A DNA stretch of 64,000 nucleotides from Tepidimonas sediminis (GTDB taxonomy: Bacteria; Pseudomonadota; Gammaproteobacteria; Burkholderiales; Burkholderiaceae_C), in NCBI RefSeq assembly GCF_007556605.1, contig NZ_VJND01000003.1, positions 1 through 64,000 of the forward strand. Direction: 5' to 3'. The position numbers were made by a program, and so were the translations under genes. Shown one piece after another: positions 8,560 to 15,246 of this stretch; positions within the stretch are counted from its first letter, which is position 1, and the number at the start of each line of letters is the position of its first letter. The notes beneath the pieces are model-generated. The model had not been told where the DNA came from. It searched no databases and saw nothing but the letters and a program-made list of their open reading frames with translations.

Positions 8560-9617
8560 TCAGCGACTGGCAAGACCTGCTGTTGCGACGCGACGACACC
8601 ATCCGGCGCGCCATCGAGGTGATCGACCGTGGCGCCAAGCGCATCGCGCTGGTGGTGGACGAGGCCGGGCGGCTGCTCGGTACCGTCACCGACGGCGACG
8701 TGCGCCGCGGCATCCTGCGCCACCTGGGCCTGGATGCGCCTGTGGCGGAAGTGATGAACCCGCAGCCGCGTGTGCTGCGGCCTGGCTATGGCCGCGAGGA
8801 GGCTTTGCGACTGCTGGGCAGCGCGCAGGTGCTGCAGGTGCCGATCGTGGGCGAGGGCGGCGTGTTGGTCGGCCTGGAAACCCTGACCGACCTGCTCAAG
8901 CGCCCGCGGCTGGAAAACCCGGTGTTCCTGATGGCCGGAGGGTTCGGGACGCGCCTGCGGCCGCTGACCGACGACTGTCCCAAGCCGATGCTGCCTGTGG
9001 GCGGGCGGCCGATGCTGGAGCACATCCTGCAGGATCTGGTCGACTACGGCTTCTACCGCTTCTACATTTCCGTTCATTACCTGCGCGAGAAGGTCATCCA
9101 GCACTTCCAGGACGGCAGCCGCTGGGGCGTGACGATTCAGTACGTGCACGAGGATACGCCGCTCGGCACGGCGGGGGCGCTGGGCCTGCTGCCCAAGGAG
9201 GCGGTGCAGCGACCGCTGATCGTCGTCAACGGCGACATCATGACGCGCGTCAACTACGAGGCTCTGCTGCAGGACCACGACCGCCACACCCCTGCGGCCA
9301 CCGTGTGTACGCGTCAGTACGACTTTCAGGTGCCGTACGGCGTGATCGAGCACGACGAGCAACGGATCACCGACATCATCGAAAAGCCGGTCCATCATTT
9401 TTTCGTCAGCGCTGGCATCTACGTGCTGGCGCCGCAGGTGGTGCACGCGGTGGAGCCGAACGTCCGTCTGGACATGCCCGATCTGCTGAAGCGCCAGATC
9501 AAGTCTGGCCGCGAGGTGCGCATGTTTCCGGTGCACGAATACTGGCTGGACATCGGCCGCGTGGGCGACTTCGAGCTGGCGCAGCGCGACGCGCCGCGGG
9601 TGATCGACCATGGCTGA
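8556..9617 (+). CDS. ptmE: CBS-domain nucleotidyltransferase PtmE, GDP-GlcNAc forming (predicted)
   Basis: Residues ~1-120 form a pair of CBS motifs (IALVVDEAGRLLGTVTDGDVRRGIL and VLQVPIVGEGGVLVGL in outline). From about residue 125 there is a sugar-phosphate nucleotidyltransferase domain with signature AGGFGTRLRPLTDD and the lysine in CPKPML. This two-domain layout is that of PtmE, described in Campylobacter as making GDP-glucosamine-type donors for legionaminic acid. Its presence argues that LegB and LegG here use GDP- rather than UDP-linked sugars. The length of 353 residues is as expected. The exact sugar substrate is inference. Confidence 0.85.
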   Translation: MISDWQDLLLRRDDTIRRAIEVIDRGAKRIALVVDEAGRLLGTVTDGDVRRGILRHLGLDAPVAEVMNPQPRVLRPGYGREEALRLLGSAQVLQVPIVGEGGVLVGLETLTDLLKRPRLENPVFLMAGGFGTRLRPLTDDCPKPMLPVGGRPMLEHILQDLVDYGFYRFYISVHYLREKVIQHFQDGSRWGVTIQYVHEDTPLGTAGALGLLPKEAVQRPLIVVNGDIMTRVNYEALLQDHDRHTPAATVCTRQYDFQVPYGVIEHDEQRITDIIEKPVHHFFVSAGIYVLAPQVVHAVEPNVRLDMPDLLKRQIKSGREVRMFPVHEYWLDIGRVGDFELAQRDAPRVIDHG

Positions 9618-10320
9618 CGAGGCTGAAGGAACGGTGCTGGCCCTGATCCCCGCGCGCGGGGGCAGCAAGGGCGTGCCGGGCAAGAACGTCCGGGAGGTGG
9701 CCGGGAAGCCGCTGATCGCCTGGACCATCGAGGCGGCCCGTCAAGCGACCTGCATTGACCGCATCGTCGTGTCATCGGACGATGCGGTGATCCTTGATGT
9801 CGCGCGCGCCTGGGGGGCCGAGACGCCGTTCGTGCGGCCGGCGGAACTCGCGCGCGACGAGACGCCAGGCACCGACGTGGTGCTGCACGCGCTGCAGCAG
9901 TTGCCCGGCGTGGCTTGGGTGGTGCTGCTGCAGCCGACGTCCCCGCTGCGCACGGCGCAGGACATCGATGCGGCCTATGCCCTCTGCCAAGAGAAGGACG
10001 CACCGGCCTGCGTCAGCGTGACCGAGGTCGCGACGCCTCCGTGGTGGATGTTCCGCCTTTCCGACGAAGGACGGCTGCGCTCGTTTCTCCCCGAGAGCGA
10101 GCGTCCACAGCGGCGGCAGGAGGCTCCGCCACTTTACGCGCTCAATGGGGCAGTTTATGTTGCCCGCGCCGACTGGCTGCGGCGCACGCGGTCTTTTCTG
10201 ACGGATGAAACGCTGGCCTACGTGATGCCGGCCGAGCGTTCCATTGACATCGACACGCCGCTGGATCTGACGACCGCGGCGTGCCTGTTGCGCGAGCGGT
10301 TGCCGCACGGCGGCGCATGA
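9610..10320 (+). CDS. legF: CMP-legionaminic acid synthetase LegF (acylneuraminate cytidylyltransferase family)
   Basis: The protein (236 residues) has the CMP-sialate synthetase start IPARGGSKGVPGKN, then LLQPTSPLR and the metal-binding SIDIDTPLDL near the end. It activates legionaminic acid with CTP, producing the donor used by the glycosyltransferase. ATG at 9610 lies within the ptmE stop region (ATGGCTGA). It is the last gene of the operon. Its stop codon sits in the loop of a GC-rich hairpin (10308-10331) and faces the convergent flagellin gene 24 bp away. PseF and NeuA are close relatives; context decides the name. Confidence 0.9.
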   Translation: MADEAEGTVLALIPARGGSKGVPGKNVREVAGKPLIAWTIEAARQATCIDRIVVSSDDAVILDVARAWGAETPFVRPAELARDETPGTDVVLHALQQLPGVAWVVLLQPTSPLRTAQDIDAAYALCQEKDAPACVSVTEVATPPWWMFRLSDEGRLRSFLPESERPQRRQEAPPLYALNGAVYVARADWLRRTRSFLTDETLAYVMPAERSIDIDTPLDLTTAACLLRERLPHGGA

Positions 10321-10331
10321 ACGCGCCGCCG
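10308..10331. terminator. GC-rich hairpin between convergent legF and fliC1
   Basis: CGGCGGCGC (10308-10316) and GCGCCGCCG (10323-10331) form a perfect 9-bp stem with a 6-nt loop that contains the legF TGA stop. There is no U-tract on either strand. It could block read-through between the two converging units, but intrinsic termination is not shown. Confidence 0.4.
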
Positions 10332-10344
10332 GCGATGCGCGTCG

Positions 10345-11202
10345 TCAACCCTGCAGCAGCCGCAGCACGTTCTGCGGCAGCTGATTGGCCTGGGCGATCA
10401 TGGCGGTGCCGGCCTGCTGCAGGATCTGCGTGCGGCTGAGGTTGGCGGTCTCGGCGGCGAAGTCGGCATCCATGATGCGGCCGCGGGCGGCCTGCTGCTT
10501 CTCGATGCCGACGCGCAGGTTGGTCATGATGTTCTCGAAGCGGCTCATGTAGGCGCCGAGCTCGGCGCGGCGGGCGACAATCTTTTGGATTGCGCCGTCC
10601 AGCGCGACAAGGAGCAGCGAGGCACTCGTTGCATCGGCGGTGGAGGCGATCGAGAAGCCCGCGCTCATGACGGACTGCAGGAAAGAGGTTTGCGAAAGCG
10701 CGGTCAGACCCGTGATGGAGACAGTTTGCCCTCCGCGCGCACCGACCTGAAAGACGTAGTTCGAGCTGAAAGTCGAAGTGTCGTCATACAGGACTGCACG
10801 GCCGTTGAAGCTGGTGTGGCGCGCGATACGGTCGAGCTCGTTTCGAAGTTGGACGAATTCTTGATTGATGTTGGCCCGCTCGGCGGTCCCGTTCGTCCCA
10901 TTGGCGGCGCGCAGAGCCAGATCGCGCATGCGCTGCAGCACGTCGGTCACGGTGGACAGGGCACCATCGATGACCTCGACCATCGACAGCGCATCGGCGG
11001 TGTTCTGCAGCGCCACGGTCATCCCGCGTGCCTGGCTGTTCATGCGCTCGGCGATGCCCAAGCCCGCGGCATCGTCCTTGGCGGTGTTCACACGCAGGCC
11101 CGACGACAGGCGCGCCATCGTCGTCTGCAGCGACTGCATGTTGTTGATGGTGTTGCGCTGGGCATTCAGCGACATCACGTTGGTGTTGATGGTCAAGGCC
11201 AT
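10345..11202 (-). CDS. fliC: Flagellin (short, D0/D1-type), copy 1
   Basis: This 285-residue flagellin has the classical N-terminal coiled coil (MALTINTNVMSLNAQRN, LSSGLRVN, DDAAGLGIAERM) and the C-terminal helix (NLSRTQILQQAGTAMIAQAN). The centre, about residues 125-215, is short and rich in Ser, Thr and Ala, so D2/D3 domains are essentially missing and glycosylation sites would lie there. AGGAG sits 7 nt before the ATG. Both ends are nearly identical at DNA level to the flagellin at 12913-13746; the middle is not. It lies downstream of fliD on the same strand, behind a terminator, so it probably needs its own promoter. The legionaminate operon converges on its 3' end. Confidence 0.95.
   Translation of the reverse strand: MALTINTNVMSLNAQRNTINNMQSLQTTMARLSSGLRVNTAKDDAAGLGIAERMNSQARGMTVALQNTADALSMVEVIDGALSTVTDVLQRMRDLALRAANGTNGTAERANINQEFVQLRNELDRIARHTSFNGRAVLYDDTSTFSSNYVFQVGARGGQTVSITGLTALSQTSFLQSVMSAGFSIASTADATSASLLLVALDGAIQKIVARRAELGAYMSRFENIMTNLRVGIEKQQAARGRIMDADFAAETANLSRTQILQQAGTAMIAQANQLPQNVLRLLQG
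10363..10560. repeat. Flagellin 3'-end repeat, copy 1
   Basis: This 198-bp block is repeated with only a few substitutions at 12928-13125 (constant offset 2565). It encodes the conserved C-terminal D1/D0 helices of the two flagellins. Near identity at DNA level, silent positions included, suggests recent duplication or gene conversion rather than only protein-level constraint. Confidence 0.9.
10903..11202. repeat. Flagellin 5'-end repeat, copy 1
   Basis: About 300 bp coding for the flagellin N-terminus recur at 13447-13746 (offset 2544) with scattered substitutions. Similarity falls away abruptly in the central part of the genes, between the two repeat blocks. Confidence 0.88.
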
Positions 11203-11282
11203 GGTGCGCTCCTAGCAAGTGAGTCCAGGGAACGGCGGCCTGGCGTGCGGTCGGGGCCCGTCCAGCGCCTCCATGGCCGAAA

Positions 11283-11309
11283 TGATCGGCAATCCAGCAA
11301 ACGACAAAG
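11283..11309 (-). promoter_or_regulatory. Weak candidate sigma-28 promoter for fliC1
   Basis: On the minus strand GCCGATCA (complement of 11283-11290) matches the sigma-28 -10 element GCCGATAA at 7 of 8 positions. The 8 bases 11 nt upstream, CTTTGTCG, match the -35 element poorly and lie within the fliD terminator. Placement before fliC1 makes sense, but the call is weak. Confidence 0.25.
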
Positions 11310-11331
11310 CCCCGATGAACGGGGCTTTGTC
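11303..11331 (-). terminator. Intrinsic terminator after fliD
   Basis: A perfect 11-bp stem (11303-11313 with 11321-11331) and a 7-nt loop lie 22 bp after the fliD stop. On the minus strand the 3' arm GGGGCTTTGTC runs into GTTTGC, a T-rich tail. It separates fliD from the downstream flagellin fliC1. Confidence 0.75.
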
Positions 11332-11352
11332 GGGTCAATTGAGACGATTGGC

Positions 11353-12762
11353 TCAGCGCTTGGGCGCGTTCCAGCCGGCCAGCTGCTGGTTGATGAAGTT
11401 GCTCAGCCCACTGTAGCCCGCCATCTTGGTGTCGAGCATCGTGTACTGCGCCCGCAGTGCCGCCTCGGTGCGCTGGACACGCTGCTCGATGCGCTCGATC
11501 TCCTGGTTCTTGCGCTTGATCGTGTCCTGCAGGCTGCGCTCGCGCGAGGCGGCCGCGCCGCTGGCCGCCAGCGCGTCGCGCGCGAAGTTGCGGATGCGTT
11601 CACCGATGCCGCCGTTGCCGAACAGGCCGGCCAAGCCCTGCGGGCTGGCCAGCGCGGCCTCCAGCCGGGTACCGTCGATCGCCAGCTGCCCGTTGCGGTC
11701 AAACATCAGCCCGGCTTCGTTCAGGGTCGAGGGCGTGTTGCCGCTGACCGCATCCGTCGCATAGCGGCGCAGCATCGTCAGGATGCCGATCGCGGCGGAA
11801 TCGCCGCGCAAGGGACCGTTGCCCAAGCCGGTGGGGTCGCTGCGTGTCAAGTCCCGGATCGTCTTGCTCAGCTCGTTGAAGGCACTGCGGAAATCCTCGA
11901 CCGCCTTGCGCATGCCCTCGGCGTCGGACGCCACCGTCAGCGTGACCGGCTGGCTGGTGACGGCCTTGGCCGTGAAGGTGATGCCGGACAGCACGTTCTC
12001 GAACGTGTTGGTGGGCGACGTCACGGTGATCCCTTCCACCGTCACCTGGGCATCCGCGGCCGACTGCACCAGCGTCTGACCGACCGCCACGCCACCATCC
12101 TCGAAGAAAGCCAAACGGCCGATTCCGGTGGTGGTGTTGTAGACGAGATTATCCGCGCCGTCGAAGGCGACGACAGAGAAGCCATTCACCTGCCCGGTGT
12201 CCGTACCGCGCAGCACCAACCGCTCCTCGCCGCCGCTGCGCACCACCACGGCCCGCACACCGGCATCGGCCGCGTTGATCTTGCCGGCGATCGTCGTCAA
12301 GGTGTCCGTCGCGGCGATCGAGATGCTGACGGAACTGCCGCTGCCGGGGGTGAAGAGTCCGCCGTTCCACTGCCCGAGCTGGATCTCGAGCCTTCCGGTC
12401 TCGCCGACGGCTTCGCCCACCCCGAACGCCGAGGTGCGCGTGCTCTGCGCCTGCGCCAGCGCCTGGACCTGCACGGCGAACTGACCGGTAACGGCCCCTG
12501 CCTGGGCGGAGACCGCCACGGCATCCGGCTGGCTGGCCTCGGCGCGCAGGGCCTCCCACGTGGAGGTGGCAGCCAGCTTGCCGGCGGCGTCCTGCAGCTT
12601 GGCCAGGCCAGCCTTGATCTGGGCCCAGGCCGAGATGCTGGACTGCAGCGAGCCGATCTGCGACTGGATGTTGGCGATCGGCTTGCGTTCCAGCGCCACC
12701 AGTTGCGAGACGATGCCGTTGACGTCGAGGCCGCTGCCGACCCCGGGTGATGAGATGGCCAT
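11353..12762 (-). CDS. fliD: Flagellar filament cap protein FliD (HAP2)
   Basis: FliD caps the growing filament and helps flagellin subunits fold. The 469-residue protein has the typical start SSPGVGSGLDVNGIVSQLVALE (FliD_N, about residues 5-105). The FliD_C region follows (about 225-450), with LNEAGLMFDRNGQLAIDGTRLEAAL and a terminal coiled coil ending LSNFINQQLAGWN. GAGGAG stands 6 nt before the ATG. It sits between two flagellin genes; flaG and fliS, its frequent partners, are not present here. A terminator follows immediately. No good sigma-28 site was found directly upstream, so it may be read from the fliC2 promoter or its own. Confidence 0.93.
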   Translation of the reverse strand: MAISSPGVGSGLDVNGIVSQLVALERKPIANIQSQIGSLQSSISAWAQIKAGLAKLQDAAGKLAATSTWEALRAEASQPDAVAVSAQAGAVTGQFAVQVQALAQAQSTRTSAFGVGEAVGETGRLEIQLGQWNGGLFTPGSGSSVSISIAATDTLTTIAGKINAADAGVRAVVVRSGGEERLVLRGTDTGQVNGFSVVAFDGADNLVYNTTTGIGRLAFFEDGGVAVGQTLVQSAADAQVTVEGITVTSPTNTFENVLSGITFTAKAVTSQPVTLTVASDAEGMRKAVEDFRSAFNELSKTIRDLTRSDPTGLGNGPLRGDSAAIGILTMLRRYATDAVSGNTPSTLNEAGLMFDRNGQLAIDGTRLEAALASPQGLAGLFGNGGIGERIRNFARDALAASGAAASRERSLQDTIKRKNQEIERIEQRVQRTEAALRAQYTMLDTKMAGYSGLSNFINQQLAGWNAPKR

Positions 12763-12828
12763 GGCCCGCTCCTCGATGTGGACTTACTTTCCAGGCCGCT
12801 TTTTATACCTCCGCCGCAGGCTGCGCAA

Positions 12829-12857
12829 GCCCCGCATCATGGCCCGATCAGCGGGGC
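12829..12857. other. Inverted repeat in the fliC2-fliD gap
   Basis: GCCCCGC (12829-12835) and GCGGGGC (12851-12857) form a 7-bp stem with a 15-nt loop, upstream of fliD and just after the fliC2 terminator. It has no T-tract. The rest of this gap holds the fliD ribosome site and a TATAAA-like string near 12810. Confidence 0.35.
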
Positions 12858-12870
12858 ACTTCCGACGACC

Positions 12871-12896
12871 AAAGGCCGCCCGATCACAGGCGGCCC
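12871..12896 (-). terminator. Intrinsic terminator after fliC2
   Basis: On the minus strand GGCCGCC, an 8-nt loop and GGCGGCC (complement of 12874-12895) are followed by TTT. It lies 17 nt after the fliC2 stop and probably limits, but need not abolish, read-through into fliD. Confidence 0.6.
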
Positions 12897-12912
12897 TGGC
12901 GCCACGAGGGGC

Positions 12913-13746
12913 TTATCGCAGCAGCGCCAGCACGTTCTGCGGCAGCTGGTTGGCTTGGGCGATCATGGCGGTGCCGGCCTGCTGCAGGATCTGCGTGCGG
13001 CTGAGGTTGGCGGTCTCGGCGGCGAAGTCGGCGTCCATGATGCGGCCGCGGGCGGCGGTCTGCTTCTCGATGCCGACGCGCAGGTTGGTCATGATGTTTT
13101 CGAAACGGCTCATGTAAGCGCCGAGCTGTGCACGACGCTGAACGATGCCTTGAATTGCGGTATCCAGTTGGGTGATGACAGATTCGAAGGCAGAGGCGCC
13201 CGACAGCGATCCGATCGTAAGCGAGCCCAAGCCGGAAAGGCCGGCGGTGGAAGTTAGGGCTTGAAATTGGATGCTCAAAACCTGTCCCCCGTTGGCGCCA
13301 ATTTGAAACACGAAGGTATTTGCGTCGGATCCCAAGATGCGCAGGCGGTTGAATTCGGTTTGCGTGCCAATGCGGCCAATTTCGGCAGCCAACTGGGTAA
13401 ACTCTTCGTTGATGTTGGCGCGCTCTTGCGCCCCGTTGGTGCCGTTGGCGGCCCGCAGCGCCAGATCGCGCATGCGCTGCAGCACGTCGGTCACGGTGGA
13501 CAGGGCACCGTCGGCGACCTCCACCATCGACAGCGCATCGGCGGTGTTCTGCAGTGCCACGGTCATGCCGCGCGCCTGGCTGTTCATGCGCTCGGCGATG
13601 CCAAGACCAGCGGCGTCATCCCGGGCGGTGTTGACGCGCAGGCCCGACGACAGGCGCGCCATCGTGGTCTGCAGCGACTGCATGTTGTTGACGGTGTTGC
13701 GCTGGGCGTTCAGCGAGATGACATTGGTGTTGATGGTCAAGGCCAT
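12913..13746 (-). CDS. fliC: Flagellin (short, D0/D1-type), copy 2
   Basis: This second flagellin (277 residues) begins MALTINTNVISLNAQRN and ends with the same C-terminal helix as copy 1. Over roughly the first 105 residues the two differ at only about six positions, whereas the centre (about residues 115-200) is unrelated and more AT-rich. The ATG at 13746 is chosen because AAGGAG lies 8 nt upstream; an in-frame GTG at 13755 would be too close to that site. A good sigma-28 promoter stands 92 bp upstream, so this is probably the main filament gene. It heads the block fliC2-fliD-fliC1. Confidence 0.95.
   Translation of the reverse strand: MALTINTNVISLNAQRNTVNNMQSLQTTMARLSSGLRVNTARDDAAGLGIAERMNSQARGMTVALQNTADALSMVEVADGALSTVTDVLQRMRDLALRAANGTNGAQERANINEEFTQLAAEIGRIGTQTEFNRLRILGSDANTFVFQIGANGGQVLSIQFQALTSTAGLSGLGSLTIGSLSGASAFESVITQLDTAIQGIVQRRAQLGAYMSRFENIMTNLRVGIEKQTAARGRIMDADFAAETANLSRTQILQQAGTAMIAQANQLPQNVLALLR
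12928..13125. repeat. Flagellin 3'-end repeat, copy 2
   Basis: This is the partner of 10363-10560: 198 bp, same orientation, few substitutions. It codes for the flagellin C-terminus. Confidence 0.9.
13447..13746. repeat. Flagellin 5'-end repeat, copy 2
   Basis: This is the partner of 10903-11202, about 300 bp, coding for the flagellin N-terminus. Confidence 0.88.
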
Positions 13747-13837
13747 GGCGGTCACTCCTTGGGATGGTTGCCGGTTGGCTGGCCGCTCGGGCCCCGTGCC
13801 TTGCGCTGGTCAGCCGTTTGACGTCCGGTTGCCTGCT

Positions 13838-13864
13838 ATATCGGGCGGTCTGCGGCGGACTTGA
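13838..13864 (-). promoter_or_regulatory. Sigma-28 (FliA) promoter of fliC2
   Basis: On the minus strand TCAAGTCC, 11 nt, then CCCGATAT matches the sigma-28 pattern TAAAGTTT-N11-GCCGATAA with exact spacing and strong agreement in both cores. It stands about 90 bp before the flagellin ATG, as expected for a late flagellar gene. Confidence 0.75.
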
Positions 13865-13937
13865 GGGTTTTTATACCGTTTGAGGGGCCGTCCTCGCTGC
13901 CACGGCGGCAGGCGGGGCGCCTACAATGCCGGCTCCG

Positions 13938-15224
13938 ATGAGCGGCCCGGCCCATCCTCCCGTTCCCCTGCCCACCGAGCAGCTGCGCGTGGGCATGACG
14001 CTGCCGTTCACGCTGCTGGATGCGGCCGGGCGCGTGCTGCTGGCCAAGGGGCACGCCATCGAGGATGAGCAGCAGCTGCGGCTGCTGCGCGAGCGGCGCC
14101 AGGTGTTCGTGCCGTTCGAGGAGTCGGAGCTGGCGGTCAAGGTGCTGATGACCGGGCTGCTGGAGCTGGACCGCCGCGGCGGGGCGATCAAGGATCTGGA
14201 CCGCTACGTGCGGCTGGACGAGGGTGAGGCCGACGGGCAGGGCGCCGAGCCGCTGCGCGGTACGCTGCCGGAGCAGTGCGCCGAGGTGTCGGCGCGGCTG
14301 CGCCGGCTGCTGGCCGGCATCGAGATGGGGGCGGTGGCGCCCGCCGAGGGGCCGGCGCGCTTCGAGCGGCTGTGGCGCGACATCGGGCAGCTGACCGCCA
14401 GCGCGGCGCAGGCGGAGGCCGGCACGCTGGTGCTGACCTACCGCGCCTGCACCAGCCCGGCGGAGTACAGCGTGCTGCACGCGCTGCAGTGCGCGGTGCT
14501 GGCGCGGCAGGTGGCGCCGCTGCTGGGGCTGCAAGGGCAGGAGGCGCGCACGCTGGTGCTGGCCACGGCCAGCATGAACGTGGCGATGCTGCGGCTGCAG
14601 GATGCGCTGGCGCAGCAGCATGGGGCGCCCTCGCCGGTGCAGCGCGCGCAGATCGACGCCCACGCCGCCGAGGGCGAGCGGCTGCTGCGTGCCGCCGGCG
14701 TGGCCGACCCGCTGTGGCTGGAGGCGGTGCGGCTGCACCACACGCCCCTGGCGCCCGGGGTGCGGCTGGCGCAGCGGCCGCCGGCGCAGCGGCTGGCGCA
14801 CGTGATCCAGGTGCTGGACCGCTACACCGCCTCGATGAGCCCGCGCGCCAGCCGCCCGGGCCGCACCGCCAAGGACGCGGCGCGCACGGCGATCCTGTTT
14901 CGCACCGGCGGCGAGCAGGACGAGGTGGGGCTGGCGCTGGTGCGGCTGCTCGGGATGTACCCGCCGGGCACGTTCGTGCGGCTGAAGGGGGGCGAGACGG
15001 CGCTGGTGCTGCGCCGCGGCGCGCGTGCGGGCACGCCGGTGGTGGCGGTGGTGGTCAACCGCGCCGGCGAGCCGCTGGGCACGCCCAAGCTCGTCAGCAC
15101 CGCCCGTGCCGGTCAGGAGGTGGCCGACGCCGTACCCGGCTCGGCGGTGCGCGCGCGCGTCAACCTCGACGAGATGGTGCGCCTGCTGGCCTACTCCCGC
15201 ACGCCGGCTGCGGGGCTGGGGTGA
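13938..15224 (+). CDS. HD-GYP-like protein with degenerate active site
   Basis: The 428-residue protein has an N-terminal DUF3391-like segment (EQLRVGMTLPF, then LLAKGHAIED) and an HD-GYP-type helical domain around residues 165-300. The order is YSVLHALQCAVLARQVAPLLGL, then HAAEGERLL, then LEAVRLHH. Where active HD-GYP enzymes have the HD metal dyad, this one reads ATASMNVAML (M-N in place of H-D), and no GYP motif follows HH. It therefore probably does not hydrolyse cyclic di-GMP but may bind a ligand. I favour ATG 13938 because TACAAT at 13922-13927, a good -10 box, overlaps the earlier ATG at 13926. It is divergent from fliC2, so a link to motility is possible. Confidence 0.7.
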   Translation: MSGPAHPPVPLPTEQLRVGMTLPFTLLDAAGRVLLAKGHAIEDEQQLRLLRERRQVFVPFEESELAVKVLMTGLLELDRRGGAIKDLDRYVRLDEGEADGQGAEPLRGTLPEQCAEVSARLRRLLAGIEMGAVAPAEGPARFERLWRDIGQLTASAAQAEAGTLVLTYRACTSPAEYSVLHALQCAVLARQVAPLLGLQGQEARTLVLATASMNVAMLRLQDALAQQHGAPSPVQRAQIDAHAAEGERLLRAAGVADPLWLEAVRLHHTPLAPGVRLAQRPPAQRLAHVIQVLDRYTASMSPRASRPGRTAKDAARTAILFRTGGEQDEVGLALVRLLGMYPPGTFVRLKGGETALVLRRGARAGTPVVAVVVNRAGEPLGTPKLVSTARAGQEVADAVPGSAVRARVNLDEMVRLLAYSRTPAAGLG

Positions 15225-15246
15225 GCGCCGAAGGTCTCCGGCGGTC

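Noticed and set aside
3483-10320. Pseudaminic acid pathway
   Set aside because: Pse loci need an inverting PseB dehydratase and a PseG hydrolase. Here a NeuC-type LegG, a LegB-type dehydratase and PtmE are present instead.
10585-12750. 721-codon plus-strand frame through the flagellin/fliD region
   Set aside because: Antisense shadow of fliD and fliC1, with Arg/Gly/His-rich composition.
10363-13746. Flagellin direct repeats as ends of a mobile element
   Set aside because: The repeats are the conserved coding ends of two flagellin genes, with no transposase or terminal inverted repeats.
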